64,000 nt of DNA from Bacteroidota bacterium (lineage in GTDB: Bacteria; Bacteroidota; Bacteroidia; Cytophagales; Cyclobacteriaceae), in assembly GCA_016866235.1 (NCBI GenBank), contig VGMW01000001.1, forward strand, positions 547,731 through 611,730, in the 5' to 3' direction. Numbering within the stretch: the first letter of the stretch is position 1; each line of letters starts with the position of its first letter. Positions 36,239-45,502 of this stretch are shown in pieces. Under the pieces are notes generated by a model, which saw nothing but the letters and a program-made list of their open reading frames with translations, did no database searches and was not told where the DNA came from. A program made the translations under genes and the position numbers.

Positions 36239-38287
36239 TTAGACAACAGCAGGTTCAGGTGTTGCTCCAGCAGCTGATTCATCCGTTTTTGCCGGCTCCT
36301 CGCTGGTGTTTTCTTTCTCCTTGTGCTGCCCGTTCGTAAACCTTTGATAGGTTGTTTGTGTTGCAAAAGGCCTTTTTCCAATCAGGCGTTCCAAATCGTT
36401 CTGGAATAGAATTTCTTTTTCAAGAAGTTCAGTGGCGATGGTCTCCAGGTTGGCGCGGTGCTCCATCAGGAGTTTCTTGGTTCGTTCGTAGCATCCGTCG
36501 ATTACCTTTTTAACCTCCTGGTCGATCCGTTCGGCGGTAGCATCCGAATATGGCTTCTGGAAGTTGTATTCCGACTGCTTGGAATCGTAGAAGGAAAGAT
36601 TTCCAATCTCCTTATTCATACCGTAGACGGTAACAATGCTGTAAGCCATTTTGGTTATGCGTTCCAGGTCACTCAGTGCACCGGTGGAAATTTTTCCAAA
36701 AACAATATCTTCTGCAACCCGACCACCAAAAGCCATACACATTTCATCGAGCAACTGTTCTGTCTGATACAGGAATTGTTCCTTTGGTAGATATTGGGCA
36801 TAACCCAAGGCTGCCACGCCTCGTGGAACGATGCTAACCTTAACGAGTGGATCAGCGTGTTCCAGATACCAACCTGCAACGGCATGGCCGGCTTCATGGT
36901 AGGCAACGATTTTTTTCTCCTCCGGTGAAATGATCTTGTTCTTCTTTTCCAATCCGCCGATGACTCTGTCAATGGCATCCTGAAAATCTTTCATATCCAC
37001 TTCTTTCTTGTCCTTTCTTGCTGCAATCAATGCTGCTTCATTGCATACGTTGGCAATTTCTGCTCCGGCAAAACCAGGTGTTTGGGCTGCAAGATTTTTT
37101 ACGTCCACCTCTGTCGCAAGTTTGATCGGCTTGAGGTGCACTTTAAAGATGTGTTCTCGGCCTACGATATCCGGTTTATCAATGCTGATTTGTCGGTCGA
37201 ATCGACCTGGACGCAACAATGCTGAATCCAGCACATCTGGACGGTTGGTTGCGGCGAGAATGATGACACCACTATCGGTGGCGAATCCATCCATTTCAAC
37301 CAAAAGTGAGTTGAGGGTGTTTTCACGTTCATCGTTAGCGCCTGGCATCTGACCACGTCCGCGGGATCTTCCGATGGCGTCTATCTCATCGATGAAAACA
37401 ATGCAAGGAGCTTTTTCCTTTGCTTGCTTAAACAAATCGCGTACCCTGGCTGCACCTACTCCGACAAACATTTCGACAAAGTCTGAACCGGAAAGTGAGA
37501 AAAATGGAACCCCTGCTTCGCCGGCCACTGCTTTTGCCAAGAGGGTTTTACCAGTTCCTGGAGGTCCTACCAGCAAGGCTCCTTTCGGAATTTTTCCGCC
37601 AAGTGCTGTGAATTTGGTGGGTGTTTTCAGAAACTCAACGATTTCTTTAATCTCTTCTTTGGCCTCATCCAATCCTGCCACATCAGCGAAGGTGATTTTC
37701 ACCCTGTTCTCCGCATCAAATAATGCTGCCTTTGATTTTCCAATGTTAAAAATCTGTCCACCGGCTCCACCGCCTGCCATTCTGCGCATGAGCATCCAAA
37801 AACCAGCCACCAACAGCACTAAAAATCCAAGGTTCAGCAACACACCGGTCATGTCGCTGCTCTCGTCGATTCGGTAATCAATTTTTTCTCTTTGCTCTGT
37901 TGAGGTTATGGATTTGTAATACTGACTGAACTCGTCGAGCGTTAAGAATTTATACGAATAATGCGGGCCTTCCTGGGTGAGGCTCCAACGATTGTTTTTC
38001 TCCAGCTCGTCACGGTATTTCGCATTCTTTAATGCGTCGGATGTCAGGGTGATTTCAGCGATGTTTACGGTTTTACGAACGGTAATCTTGCGCACATCGT
38101 TGCTTTGTACGATGTCCCTGAATCGTTTTTCACCGACCTCAATGGTGTCGCCTGCCCCTTTGAAAAAGGTAACTCCAAAAATGATGGCCACCAGTCCAAG
38201 GATAATCCACATCTGGTAGTTGTTCTTCGGATTGTTTCCTGGGAGTTGTCGCTTTCTTTTGGGTACGTTGGATGGTTTATTGCTCAT
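36239..38287 (-). CDS. ftsH: ATP-dependent zinc metalloprotease FtsH
   Basis: Membrane-anchored AAA protease degrading damaged membrane and regulatory proteins. 682 residues: TM1 (about 26-42), a periplasmic domain, TM2 (about 150-168), AAA module with Walker A GPPGTGKT (about 242), Walker B FIDEID and [24 protein letters not shown], then zinc site HEAGH (about 464) and the second acidic ligand downstream. An extended N-terminal basic segment precedes TM1 and the C-terminus is Glu/Pro/Ala rich. It follows rsfS by 44 bp on the same strand, the usual Bacteroidota arrangement. Confidence 0.98.
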   Translation of the reverse strand: MSNKPSNVPKRKRQLPGNNPKNNYQMWIILGLVAIIFGVTFFKGAGDTIEVGEKRFRDIVQSNDVRKITVRKTVNIAEITLTSDALKNAKYRDELEKNNRWSLTQEGPHYSYKFLTLDEFSQYYKSITSTEQREKIDYRIDESSDMTGVLLNLGFLVLLVAGFWMLMRRMAGGGAGGQIFNIGKSKAALFDAENRVKITFADVAGLDEAKEEIKEIVEFLKTPTKFTALGGKIPKGALLVGPPGTGKTLLAKAVAGEAGVPFFSLSGSDFVEMFVGVGAARVRDLFKQAKEKAPCIVFIDEIDAIGRSRGRGQMPGANDERENTLNSLLVEMDGFATDSGVIILAATNRPDVLDSALLRPGRFDRQISIDKPDIVGREHIFKVHLKPIKLATEVDVKNLAAQTPGFAGAEIANVCNEAALIAARKDKKEVDMKDFQDAIDRVIGGLEKKNKIISPEEKKIVAYHEAGHAVAGWYLEHADPLVKVSIVPRGVAALGYAQYLPKEQFLYQTEQLLDEMCMAFGGRVAEDIVFGKISTGALSDLERITKMAYSIVTVYGMNKEIGNLSFYDSKQSEYNFQKPYSDATAERIDQEVKKVIDGCYERTKKLLMEHRANLETIATELLEKEILFQNDLERLIGKRPFATQTTYQRFTNGQHKEKENTSEEPAKTDESAAGATPEPAVV

Positions 38288-38331
38288 GTTTTAATGTCTT
38301 AAATGTGGATAGGGCTTTGAAGCCCGATTAA

Positions 38332-38709
38332 TTAGATTTCCTGGACCTCGGTGATTTCAGCATCCCCCCAAAGTTTCTCCAGGGCAAAGTGGTTGCGTTT
38401 TTCCTTTTTGAAGACGTGGGCCACAACGTCTATGTAATCCAAAAGCATCCACTCCTTATTTTGTTTTCCTTCCCTGTGCCAGGGCGATTCGCCTATTTTT
38501 TTGTCTACTTCCTCCTCGATAGAATCTGCAATCGCACTTAATTGTTTGTCTGAATTTCCGGAACAGACAATAAAGAAGTCAGCCACCGAATTTTTAGTGT
38601 TTCTGAGATCCATGATAACAATATCCGAAGCTTTCTTTTCCTGCATTCCGGATACAATTGCTTTGGTGAGCTTTTCTGTGGCAGTGACTTTCCGTTTTTT
38701 GGTCTTCAA
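38332..38709 (-). CDS. rsfS: Ribosomal silencing factor RsfS
   Basis: Binds uL14 and blocks subunit joining when nutrients run low. 125 residues with the family core DIVIMDLRNTKNSVADFFIVCSG, then SPWHREGKQNKEWMLLDYIDVVAHVFKKE. The start appears to be TTG at 38709: an in-frame stop lies six codons upstream, and the first ATG is residue 22, inside the conserved fold. Transcription probably starts at a -7 element at 38745-38752. FtsH lies downstream. Confidence 0.95.
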   Translation of the reverse strand: MKTKKRKVTATEKLTKAIVSGMQEKKASDIVIMDLRNTKNSVADFFIVCSGNSDKQLSAIADSIEEEVDKKIGESPWHREGKQNKEWMLLDYIDVVAHVFKKEKRNHFALEKLWGDAEITEVQEI

Positions 38710-38744
38710 TGTTCTGTCTCCCCTTTAAATCTTAAATTAACGCG

Positions 38745-38752
38745 CAAATCTA
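38745..38752 (-). promoter_or_regulatory. Candidate -7 element for rsfS-ftsH
   Basis: The minus strand reads TAGATTTG, an exact TAnnTTTG match, ending 35 bp before the rsfS TTG. The -33 region would overlap the GTG start of birA on the other strand; no clear TTG there. Confidence 0.45.
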
Positions 38753-38763
38753 ACTAAAAACCA

Positions 38764-39510
38764 GTGTATACACCCCTCGAGGAAAGCATCCATCTGGGTG
38801 GAAAGGTGATATTCCTTCCCCGAACAGCTTCAACGAATTCTGAGCTTCAGAAGTTCGCTCAGGGGGGTAATTTGGCGAATGGAACGGTACTGATCACCGA
38901 TGAGCAGTATGCGGGGCGTGGTCAGGCTGGGAACCAGTGGATGAGTCAATCGGGTGTAAACCTGACCTTTTCGATCTACTTGTCCGACGCAGGCGAAGTC
39001 AACGCGCAATTCCAGCTTAATATTTTTATCACCCTCGGTATCCTGGACTTTTTGAAAAAATCCGGATTGCCAGCCAAAGTAAAATGGCCCAACGACATTT
39101 TGATCCACGGGAAAAAGATCTGTGGCATCCTGATCGAAAATTCAATAGGTGGAAATCGAATCACCCATTCTATAGTCGGCATTGGATTGAATGTCAACCA
39201 ACAGTCTGATTTACCGCAAGGCGCAACCTCGATGGCTCAGCTTACTGGCTCTGCCTTATCCCTGCAAAAATCTTTTCATGATTTACTCCGGTCGCTGGAA
39301 TCACGATATGTTCAATGGAAATCGGGTAAAACATCACCTTTAAAGGAGGAGTGGCTTAGCAGTCTTTATTTGAAGGGTGAGCCTCATATCTTTACGGTTG
39401 CTGGTAAGCCATTACCCGGGACCATTTCAGGAATCGATGAAACAGGACGGTTAACGGTTGTAACTCAAGACGGCACACAGGTTTTCGGATTCAAGGAAAT
39501 TACTTTTTGA
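38764..39510 (+). CDS. birA: Biotin--[acetyl-CoA-carboxylase] ligase BirA (single domain)
   Basis: Attaches biotin to carboxylase carrier domains. 248 residues: TASTNSELQ, biotinyl-AMP loop GRGQAGNQW, the KVKWPNDILIHGKKICGILIE block and a C-terminal SH3-like domain (EPHIFTVAGKPLPGTISGID). No N-terminal helix-turn-helix, so it is not a repressor. GTG 38764 is the start: an in-frame TAA lies at 38755-38757 and no ATG intervenes. No obvious ribosome-binding site precedes it. Divergent from rsfS. Confidence 0.94.
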   Translation: MYTPLEESIHLGGKVIFLPRTASTNSELQKFAQGGNLANGTVLITDEQYAGRGQAGNQWMSQSGVNLTFSIYLSDAGEVNAQFQLNIFITLGILDFLKKSGLPAKVKWPNDILIHGKKICGILIENSIGGNRITHSIVGIGLNVNQQSDLPQGATSMAQLTGSALSLQKSFHDLLRSLESRYVQWKSGKTSPLKEEWLSSLYLKGEPHIFTVAGKPLPGTISGIDETGRLTVVTQDGTQVFGFKEITF

Positions 39511-39515
39511 TTGGA

Positions 39516-40706
39516 ATGGATTTTTCAGTTGTATCAGATGTTGTAGTGGCTTGTCCGCACCGAATTTCCCCTTATCTCAAAGAGGAAGTTGAGGCACTCG
39601 GATACGATATTGTTGAATCCTTTAAAACCGGTGTCCGAATCAGAGGCAGTCTAATGGATTGTATTAGGTTGAACCTAAATCTCCGGACTGCAACCCAGGT
39701 TCGTTATTCATTACATTCTTTTAGAGCCGAGCGACCTGATGATATTTATAACCTGGCCGCCAAAATTCCTTGGGAAGAAATATTTTCACCCCACGAAAAA
39801 TTTTCCGTTCAAAACAGTGCGGAACATTTTACCCTTAACAACACGATGTTCATTAATCTTCGTGTTAAGGACGCCGTAGCCGATCGCTTTAGGTCAAAAG
39901 GACTGGGTAGGCCAGACTCTGGGAGCGATGCTGCAGGGGTTGTGATTCATCTTCATTGGCGTGATGATCATGCTGAGCTTTTTCTCGACACTTCCGGCAG
40001 CGTCATCTCCAGACATGGCTACCGTCGAATACCCGGAAAGGCACCAATGCAGGAGAGTCTGGCAGCTGCAGTGGTAATGGCAACGCAATGGGATCGGATG
40101 AGCCCGTTTATAAATCCAATGTGCGGATCAGGTACACTTGCCATTGAGGCCGCTTTGATTGCCTCTGGACGAAAGCCCGGACTCATTCATCGTGACTATG
40201 CTTTTTGTCACCTGTTGGGTTATCCAGCAGAATTTCTCGATCAGGAAAGAGAGAAATTAAAAGGCGCAATTCTGGAAAAGGAGATGCCGTTGATCATTGC
40301 AAGCGACATCCGAAATGGTGCAGTAGAAGATGCCCGGGAAAATGCAAGGAATGCAGGTGTCGAGCATCTCATCCAATTCGAGTGCGCTGATTTCAGAATG
40401 TCAGACATTCCCCCACAGGCGGGTGTAATAGTGCTCAACCCGGAGTACGGTGAACGCATGGGCGAATTATCGGAGCTTGAAAACACCTACAAAGAAATCG
40501 GGGATTTCTTCAAGAAAAGATGCGCCGGCCACAAAGGATTTGTATTTACCGGAAACCTTGATCTGGCAAAAAAGATCGGCTTAAAGCCCTCCAGGCGAAT
40601 TGAATTCTTTTCTGCTCAACTCGATTGTCGTCTTCTTCAGTTTGAATTGTACCAGGGTAGCAGGAAAGTCAAAAATCCAGCAGAAGAGTCCCCTTCAGGG
40701 GAATAA
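39516..40706 (+). CDS. THUMP-domain class I RNA methyltransferase (RlmL N-terminal-type)
   Basis: Predicted N2-guanine methyltransferase acting on 23S rRNA, similar to the first half of E. coli RlmL. 396 residues: N-terminal THUMP region (about 1-160), then a Rossmann-like domain with NPMCGSGTLAIEAALIASGRKPG for SAM binding and NPEYGERMGE as motif IV in place of the usual N-P-P-Y. ATG 39516 is chosen; it lies 5 bp after the birA stop, while the frame opens at a TTG overlapping that stop. Target base is inferred, not shown. Confidence 0.88.
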   Translation: MDFSVVSDVVVACPHRISPYLKEEVEALGYDIVESFKTGVRIRGSLMDCIRLNLNLRTATQVRYSLHSFRAERPDDIYNLAAKIPWEEIFSPHEKFSVQNSAEHFTLNNTMFINLRVKDAVADRFRSKGLGRPDSGSDAAGVVIHLHWRDDHAELFLDTSGSVISRHGYRRIPGKAPMQESLAAAVVMATQWDRMSPFINPMCGSGTLAIEAALIASGRKPGLIHRDYAFCHLLGYPAEFLDQEREKLKGAILEKEMPLIIASDIRNGAVEDARENARNAGVEHLIQFECADFRMSDIPPQAGVIVLNPEYGERMGELSELENTYKEIGDFFKKRCAGHKGFVFTGNLDLAKKIGLKPSRRIEFFSAQLDCRLLQFELYQGSRKVKNPAEESPSGE

Positions 40707-40775
40707 AATTTATACCGGTGGTCCGACTGCGAATCGGCCATTGTCTATCTTTAGGCCTTCCAAAAAAATCTGGAT

Positions 40776-43700
40776 ATGAAAAAAATTACCCATTTATTAA
40801 TTTTTGCTCTTTCGGTTTTCCTTGCCCATGCTCAGACACTGGATATGGAGAAACTAAAAGGCATCAAACCTCGCAGTATTGGTCCGGCAGGAATGAGCGG
40901 CCGCATTACTGCGATTGATGCGGTTGTGAACAACCGCAACATCATCTATGCAGGATCAGCTTCAGGCGGTCTTTGGAAATCTGTAAATACCGGAATTACC
41001 TGGGAGCCTATTTTCGACAAAGAAACTGTTCTGTCGATTGGCGCTGTTGCCATTCAACAAAGCAACCCTTCTGTTGTTTGGGTTGGTACCGGTGAGGGTA
41101 ATCCGCGGAACAGCCTTAACAGTGGTAATGGTATCTACCGTACCCTCGATGGCGGTAAAACCTGGAATAAACTAGGTCTGGAGAAAACCAGAAACATTCA
41201 CCGAATCATTATCGATCCTTCAGATCCCAATACGGTATATGTGGGTGTGATCGGATCGCCATGGGGAGATCATCAGGAGCGAGGAGTTTACAAAACAACC
41301 GATGGTGGACAGACCTGGAACAGAATACTGTTTGTCAATGAAAAAACAGGTACTGGCGAAATGGTTATGGATCCTTCCAATCCGAACAAACTTTTTGTGG
41401 CCATGTGGGAACACCGCAGACAGCCGTGGACATTCAAATCCGGTGGTCCTGGTTCAGCCTTGTACGTAACCTTCGATGGTGGAAAGAACTGGAAAAAATT
41501 AGGCTCAAAGGAAGGTTTACCGGATGGTGAACTTGGTCGTATGGGCCTAACCATTTCCAAAAGCAAACCGGAGGTTGTTTATGCCTTGATTGAATCTAAG
41601 AAGAATGCACTTTATCGGTCGTCAGACGGTGGATTCAAATGGGAAATGGTTAACGATAAGGCAGGTGAAATTGGTGACAGACCTTTCTACTACTATGAAA
41701 TCTATAGCGATCCAAAAAATGAAAATCGGTTGTATTCAATATTCTCTGGTGTCAACATCAGCGAGGATGGCGGAAAATCATTCAGGGCACTCATTCAAAT
41801 GATGAATGGCGTTCACCCTGATCACCATGCCTGGTGGATCGATCCCAATGATCCTTCATTTATGATTGATGGAAACGACGGAGGTTTAAACATTACCCAG
41901 GATATGGGTAAGACCTGGCGCTTCGCAGAGAATATTCCGGTTGGTCAGTTTTACCATGTGAACGTTGATATGAATCACCCATACAATGTTTACGGCGGAA
42001 TGCAGGACAATGGTACATGGGTTGGTCCAGCCTATGTCTGGAGAAACTCCGGCATCAGAAACTCCTACTGGCAGGAAGTATATTTTGGCGACGGATTTGA
42101 TGCGGCGCCCGATCCATCCGACTCAAGATATGGTTATGCCATGTCTCAGGGTGGTAACCTTGGTCGTTATGACATTCAAACCGGATTCGTCAAAAATGTA
42201 CGTCCTACACACCCTGATGCAAACTTCAAGCTTCGTTTCAACTGGAATGCAGCTTTCGCGCAGGATCCTTTTAATGCGGGAACCATTTACTATGGTAGTC
42301 AATTCCTGCATCGAAGCACCAACAAGGGAAGTACGTGGGAAATCATTTCTGGTGATCTAACCACCAATGATCCCTCCAAACAAAGACAGTTTGAAAGCGG
42401 TGGCCTTACCATGGATGCCACCGGTGCTGAAAACCACTGTACACTGCTCACCATTGCACCCAGTCCAAAAAAGCAAGGTGTCATTTGGACAGGTTCAGAC
42501 GATGGTCAGGTTTATGTCACCGAAGATGACGGCAAGAACTGGAAGAACGTAACACCTCAAATCGCAGGTATGCCTAAGAATGCATGGGTACCCCAGATTC
42601 AAGCATCTCTGCATTCCCCCGGGGAGGCATTTGTTGTAGTAAACAATTACCGCCAGAGTGATTACCGCCCTTATTTCTTCCGCACCAGAGATTATGGTAA
42701 CACCTGGGAAAGCCTCGCAAATGTTGCTCAGCTGGGTGAACAGAACTATGTACTGGCCAGCGTACAGGATCCATTAGAACCAAAACTTCTTTTCCTGGGA
42801 ACAGAAAATGGTCTTTTTGTTTCCATTGACGATGGAAAAAATTGGACGCGCTGGACGAACAACTATCCAGCCGGTGTTCCGACCATGGATCTGGTCATCC
42901 ATCCACGTGAACACGATTTGGTTATCGGTACGTTTGGACGGGCTTTTTATGTGATGGACGACATTCGTCCACTAAGGGCTTTGGCTCAATCGGGTGAATC
43001 TGTTTTGAAGAAAACAGCGCATTTGTTTTCGCCTCCTGATGCATACACAGCTACGATTCAGCAGCCAGAAGGCCCCAGGTTCGATGGCGATGCTATTTAC
43101 AATGGCGAGAACCGGCCGACTGGTGCAATGATATCATTTGTGGTGAACCGGCCAGATGAAAAGAAGGAGGAAAAGCCTGTTGATGAAAAGTCAAAGAAGG
43201 CGGTTGGTAAGAAACCTGAACCTGCTGCCGCTTCTTCTTCCAAGCCAGCAGTTACCGCAGGGCCTCAGATTAAATATGATTCCATGAAACTGGAAGTATT
43301 TAACGATAAGGGAAAATTGATTCGAACCATTAAACAAAAAGCTCCGGAGGAAAATGGATTACACCGCACCTTCTGGAATCTTACAGAACGCGGCGTTCGT
43401 CCTCCTTCACGCCCTGGTGCCGGTGGAGGTAGGCGAGGGGGATTTGGAGGTGAACCCTCAGGTCCAGTAGTCATGCCTGGCGTCTATAAGCTTCGTTTAA
43501 CCTTTGGCAACCAGAAGGACTCAGTGAACATCACCGTAAAAGGTGATCCCCGATTAAAACTTGATCCAGCTGTTCAGCAGGCACGATATGATTTGCAGAA
43601 GGAGGTTATGGGGTTGACTGAAAACCTTGAGTCTGCTTCAAGACGTTTGATTGAGTCGTTGGCAGTGGTAGAAGACTTTGAGAAAAAGTTGAAGGAAGCC

Positions 43701-44051
43701 AAACGGTCTGATTTGAAAGAGGCTGTTGAAAAAACCAAAGCCGCTAAAGACTCAATTCAAATGCTGATGGATTTGGTTTATGGCAAGGAGGATAAACGTC
43801 AAGGTATTACCATGTCTGAATCCAGAAGTGTGATGGAATATGTATTCACAGCCACCCAGTATGTTGCCAGGGATTTAGATCCTGTAAGCGATACCGATAG
43901 GCGGGTGATGACCCACGCTCGTGAGAAAGCTGAAGCAGTTCTTGTTCGGGTAGACCGCTATTTTGAGGCATCCTGGAAAGAGTATAAGGCTTTCATGGAA
44001 AAGCAGACGATCTCTCCCTTTAAAGATTATCCACCGATTTTGAAAAAGTGA
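40776..44051 (+). CDS. Large Asp-box / VPS10-like beta-propeller protein, secreted (paralogue B)
   Basis: 1091 residues with a signal peptide (about 1-20, AHAQT). Asp-box repeats include KSVNTGITW, RTLDGGKTW, KTTDGGQTW, RSSDGGFKW and VTEDDGKNW over about residues 60-730. A Lys/Glu/Pro/Ala-rich linker (about 790-830) leads to a strand pair with a Gly-Arg patch (about 880-895) and a helical C-terminus. The same signature order as the protein at 26158 (SASGGLWK, FDKET, WVGTGE, GLEKTRNI, DHQERGVYKT) marks them as paralogues. Enzyme activity is unproven. It is followed by a shared terminator. Confidence 0.82.
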   Translation: MKKITHLLIFALSVFLAHAQTLDMEKLKGIKPRSIGPAGMSGRITAIDAVVNNRNIIYAGSASGGLWKSVNTGITWEPIFDKETVLSIGAVAIQQSNPSVVWVGTGEGNPRNSLNSGNGIYRTLDGGKTWNKLGLEKTRNIHRIIIDPSDPNTVYVGVIGSPWGDHQERGVYKTTDGGQTWNRILFVNEKTGTGEMVMDPSNPNKLFVAMWEHRRQPWTFKSGGPGSALYVTFDGGKNWKKLGSKEGLPDGELGRMGLTISKSKPEVVYALIESKKNALYRSSDGGFKWEMVNDKAGEIGDRPFYYYEIYSDPKNENRLYSIFSGVNISEDGGKSFRALIQMMNGVHPDHHAWWIDPNDPSFMIDGNDGGLNITQDMGKTWRFAENIPVGQFYHVNVDMNHPYNVYGGMQDNGTWVGPAYVWRNSGIRNSYWQEVYFGDGFDAAPDPSDSRYGYAMSQGGNLGRYDIQTGFVKNVRPTHPDANFKLRFNWNAAFAQDPFNAGTIYYGSQFLHRSTNKGSTWEIISGDLTTNDPSKQRQFESGGLTMDATGAENHCTLLTIAPSPKKQGVIWTGSDDGQVYVTEDDGKNWKNVTPQIAGMPKNAWVPQIQASLHSPGEAFVVVNNYRQSDYRPYFFRTRDYGNTWESLANVAQLGEQNYVLASVQDPLEPKLLFLGTENGLFVSIDDGKNWTRWTNNYPAGVPTMDLVIHPREHDLVIGTFGRAFYVMDDIRPLRALAQSGESVLKKTAHLFSPPDAYTATIQQPEGPRFDGDAIYNGENRPTGAMISFVVNRPDEKKEEKPVDEKSKKAVGKKPEPAAASSSKPAVTAGPQIKYDSMKLEVFNDKGKLIRTIKQKAPEENGLHRTFWNLTERGVRPPSRPGAGGGRRGGFGGEPSGPVVMPGVYKLRLTFGNQKDSVNITVKGDPRLKLDPAVQQARYDLQKEVMGLTENLESASRRLIESLAVVEDFEKKLKEAKRSDLKEAVEKTKAAKDSIQMLMDLVYGKEDKRQGITMSESRSVMEYVFTATQYVARDLDPVSDTDRRVMTHAREKAEAVLVRVDRYFEASWKEYKAFMEKQTISPFKDYPPILKK

Positions 44052-44060
44052 TGAAGAAAA

Positions 44061-44086
44061 AATCCCGCCTAGGCGGGATTTTTTTT
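44061..44086. terminator. Bidirectional intrinsic terminator between the propeller gene and pyrE
   Basis: AATCCCGCC-TA-GGCGGGATT is a perfect inverted repeat with a T run on the plus side (44079-44086) and an A run on the left (44055-44062), which is a T run for the minus strand. It can end both convergent transcripts. Confidence 0.9.
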
Positions 44087-44088
44087 GT

Positions 44089-44733
44089 CTAAGGTTTCCA
44101 TTCGGCGGGATTTTCCCGCCATTGGCCAACCAGTTCAAGTTGCTCTTGTTTCATATAGCCACTTTTGACCGCCTGATCAAGCAGGTGCTTAAAGTCAGAG
44201 AGGCAGACCAACGGGATTTTTGCGTCGTTGAAATTATTTTCAGCGGTTGGAAAGCCATACGTGAAAATGGCCGCCATGCCTTCAACTTTTACCCCCGCAT
44301 CGCGTAAGGCTTCCGCAGCTTTTATAGAGCTTCCGCCTGTGGAGACGAGGTCTTCGATCAAAACCACTTTTTGACCGGGGACAACTTTACCTTCAATCAG
44401 GTTCTGCATGCCATGATCCTTGGGTTTGGGTCTGACGTACACATAGGGCAATTGAAGTTGATCGGCAACCAATGCTCCCTGCGGTACACCGGCTGTTGCA
44501 ACCCCGGCAATACATTCAGCATCGGGAAAATTCTTTTGAACGGCTTCGGCAAGCCAATTACGAATCAAGGATCTTTTATCGGGATAAGATAAAGTAAGGC
44601 GGTTGTCGCAGTAGACGGGTGATTTCCAACCTGAGCTCCAGGTAAATGGCTTTTCAGGACTTAGTCGGATGGCACCGATTTCGAGTAGCAAAGAGGCTAC
44701 CGCATCGGCTGAAGTTTGTTGAATGGTGATCAT
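44089..44733 (-). CDS. pyrE: Orotate phosphoribosyltransferase
   Basis: Makes OMP from orotate and PRPP in pyrimidine synthesis. 214 residues. The PRPP-binding motif is VVLIEDLVSTGGSS, and the FTWSSGWKSPVYCDNR opening and YVRPKPKDHG mobile loop are conserved. It faces the Nudix gene across 85 bp and ends at the bidirectional terminator. Confidence 0.97.
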   Translation of the reverse strand: MITIQQTSADAVASLLLEIGAIRLSPEKPFTWSSGWKSPVYCDNRLTLSYPDKRSLIRNWLAEAVQKNFPDAECIAGVATAGVPQGALVADQLQLPYVYVRPKPKDHGMQNLIEGKVVPGQKVVLIEDLVSTGGSSIKAAEALRDAGVKVEGMAAIFTYGFPTAENNFNDAKIPLVCLSDFKHLLDQAVKSGYMKQEQLELVGQWRENPAEWKP

Positions 44734-44818
44734 GGATTCAAATAAGGGTAAAATTTGAAAAAAATATCCTTGTCATAATCGGAAATATTTGTGTTTTTGC
44801 AACTGTAGAATTTCAGGA

Positions 44819-45499
44819 ATGAATCTTTTTGTGAACGATATCCCGGTAGCCATCCTCAAACAAGGTTCCCGTCCTGCCAAAGGGGAAATCAATGCGGTCC
44901 TGGATGCGACGGTAGATAAAATAACCAAAGCCGCATTGATCAACCATGTGTGGATCAAAAATGCATCTATTGCTGATTTGGGTCTTGTATTGGATCTGAT
45001 CAACTCAAAGGTTCCTCTCCAGCTGCTTTCCTTGTCTATAAGTGTTGCCAATCGAAAAGAAATAAAGGCTTATCTACGGAAAAAATTTAATGTGGTCGAT
45101 GCTGCCGGTGGTCTGGTGTTGAAAAAAGACCGGATCCTCATGATCTATCGGCTGAAGCGTTGGGATCTTCCAAAAGGAAAACGTGATCCGGGGGAATCTT
45201 TTCGAGCTACGGCAGAGCGTGAGGTTAATGAGGAGTGCAATATCAAAGTGGAGGTTGGGCAGCGCCTGGTAACCACTTGGCACACCTATACCATGAATAA
45301 AAACAACATGCTCAAGCGCACCCGTTGGTACCTGATGGAACTCACCGACGATTCTAAAATGAGGCCGGAGGAAAAAGAGGATATCGAGGATCTCCGCTGG
45401 ATGAATCAGAAGGAAGTATACCACGCCCTGGAAAATTCTTACAATTCCATTCGATTTGTTTTTTCAAGTTACTATGCACTTGAAAAAACTGATGCCTAG
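44819..45499 (+). CDS. Nudix hydrolase with extra N-terminal domain
   Basis: 226 residues from ATG 44819. The C-terminal half holds a full Nudix box: G-K-R-D-P-G-E, seven residues, then REVNEEC, with the usual final Gly replaced by Asn (ECNI). The N-terminal ~95 residues (FVNDIPVAIL, ALINHVWIKNASIADLGLVLDLINSK) form a separate alpha/beta domain that I do not recognise. Family members hydrolyse nucleoside diphosphate-X compounds; substrate unknown. The pyrE-Nudix-coaD order looks familiar from other Bacteroidota. Confidence 0.88.
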   Translation: MNLFVNDIPVAILKQGSRPAKGEINAVLDATVDKITKAALINHVWIKNASIADLGLVLDLINSKVPLQLLSLSISVANRKEIKAYLRKKFNVVDAAGGLVLKKDRILMIYRLKRWDLPKGKRDPGESFRATAEREVNEECNIKVEVGQRLVTTWHTYTMNKNNMLKRTRWYLMELTDDSKMRPEEKEDIEDLRWMNQKEVYHALENSYNSIRFVFSSYYALEKTDA

Positions 45500-45502
45500 A
45501 AA

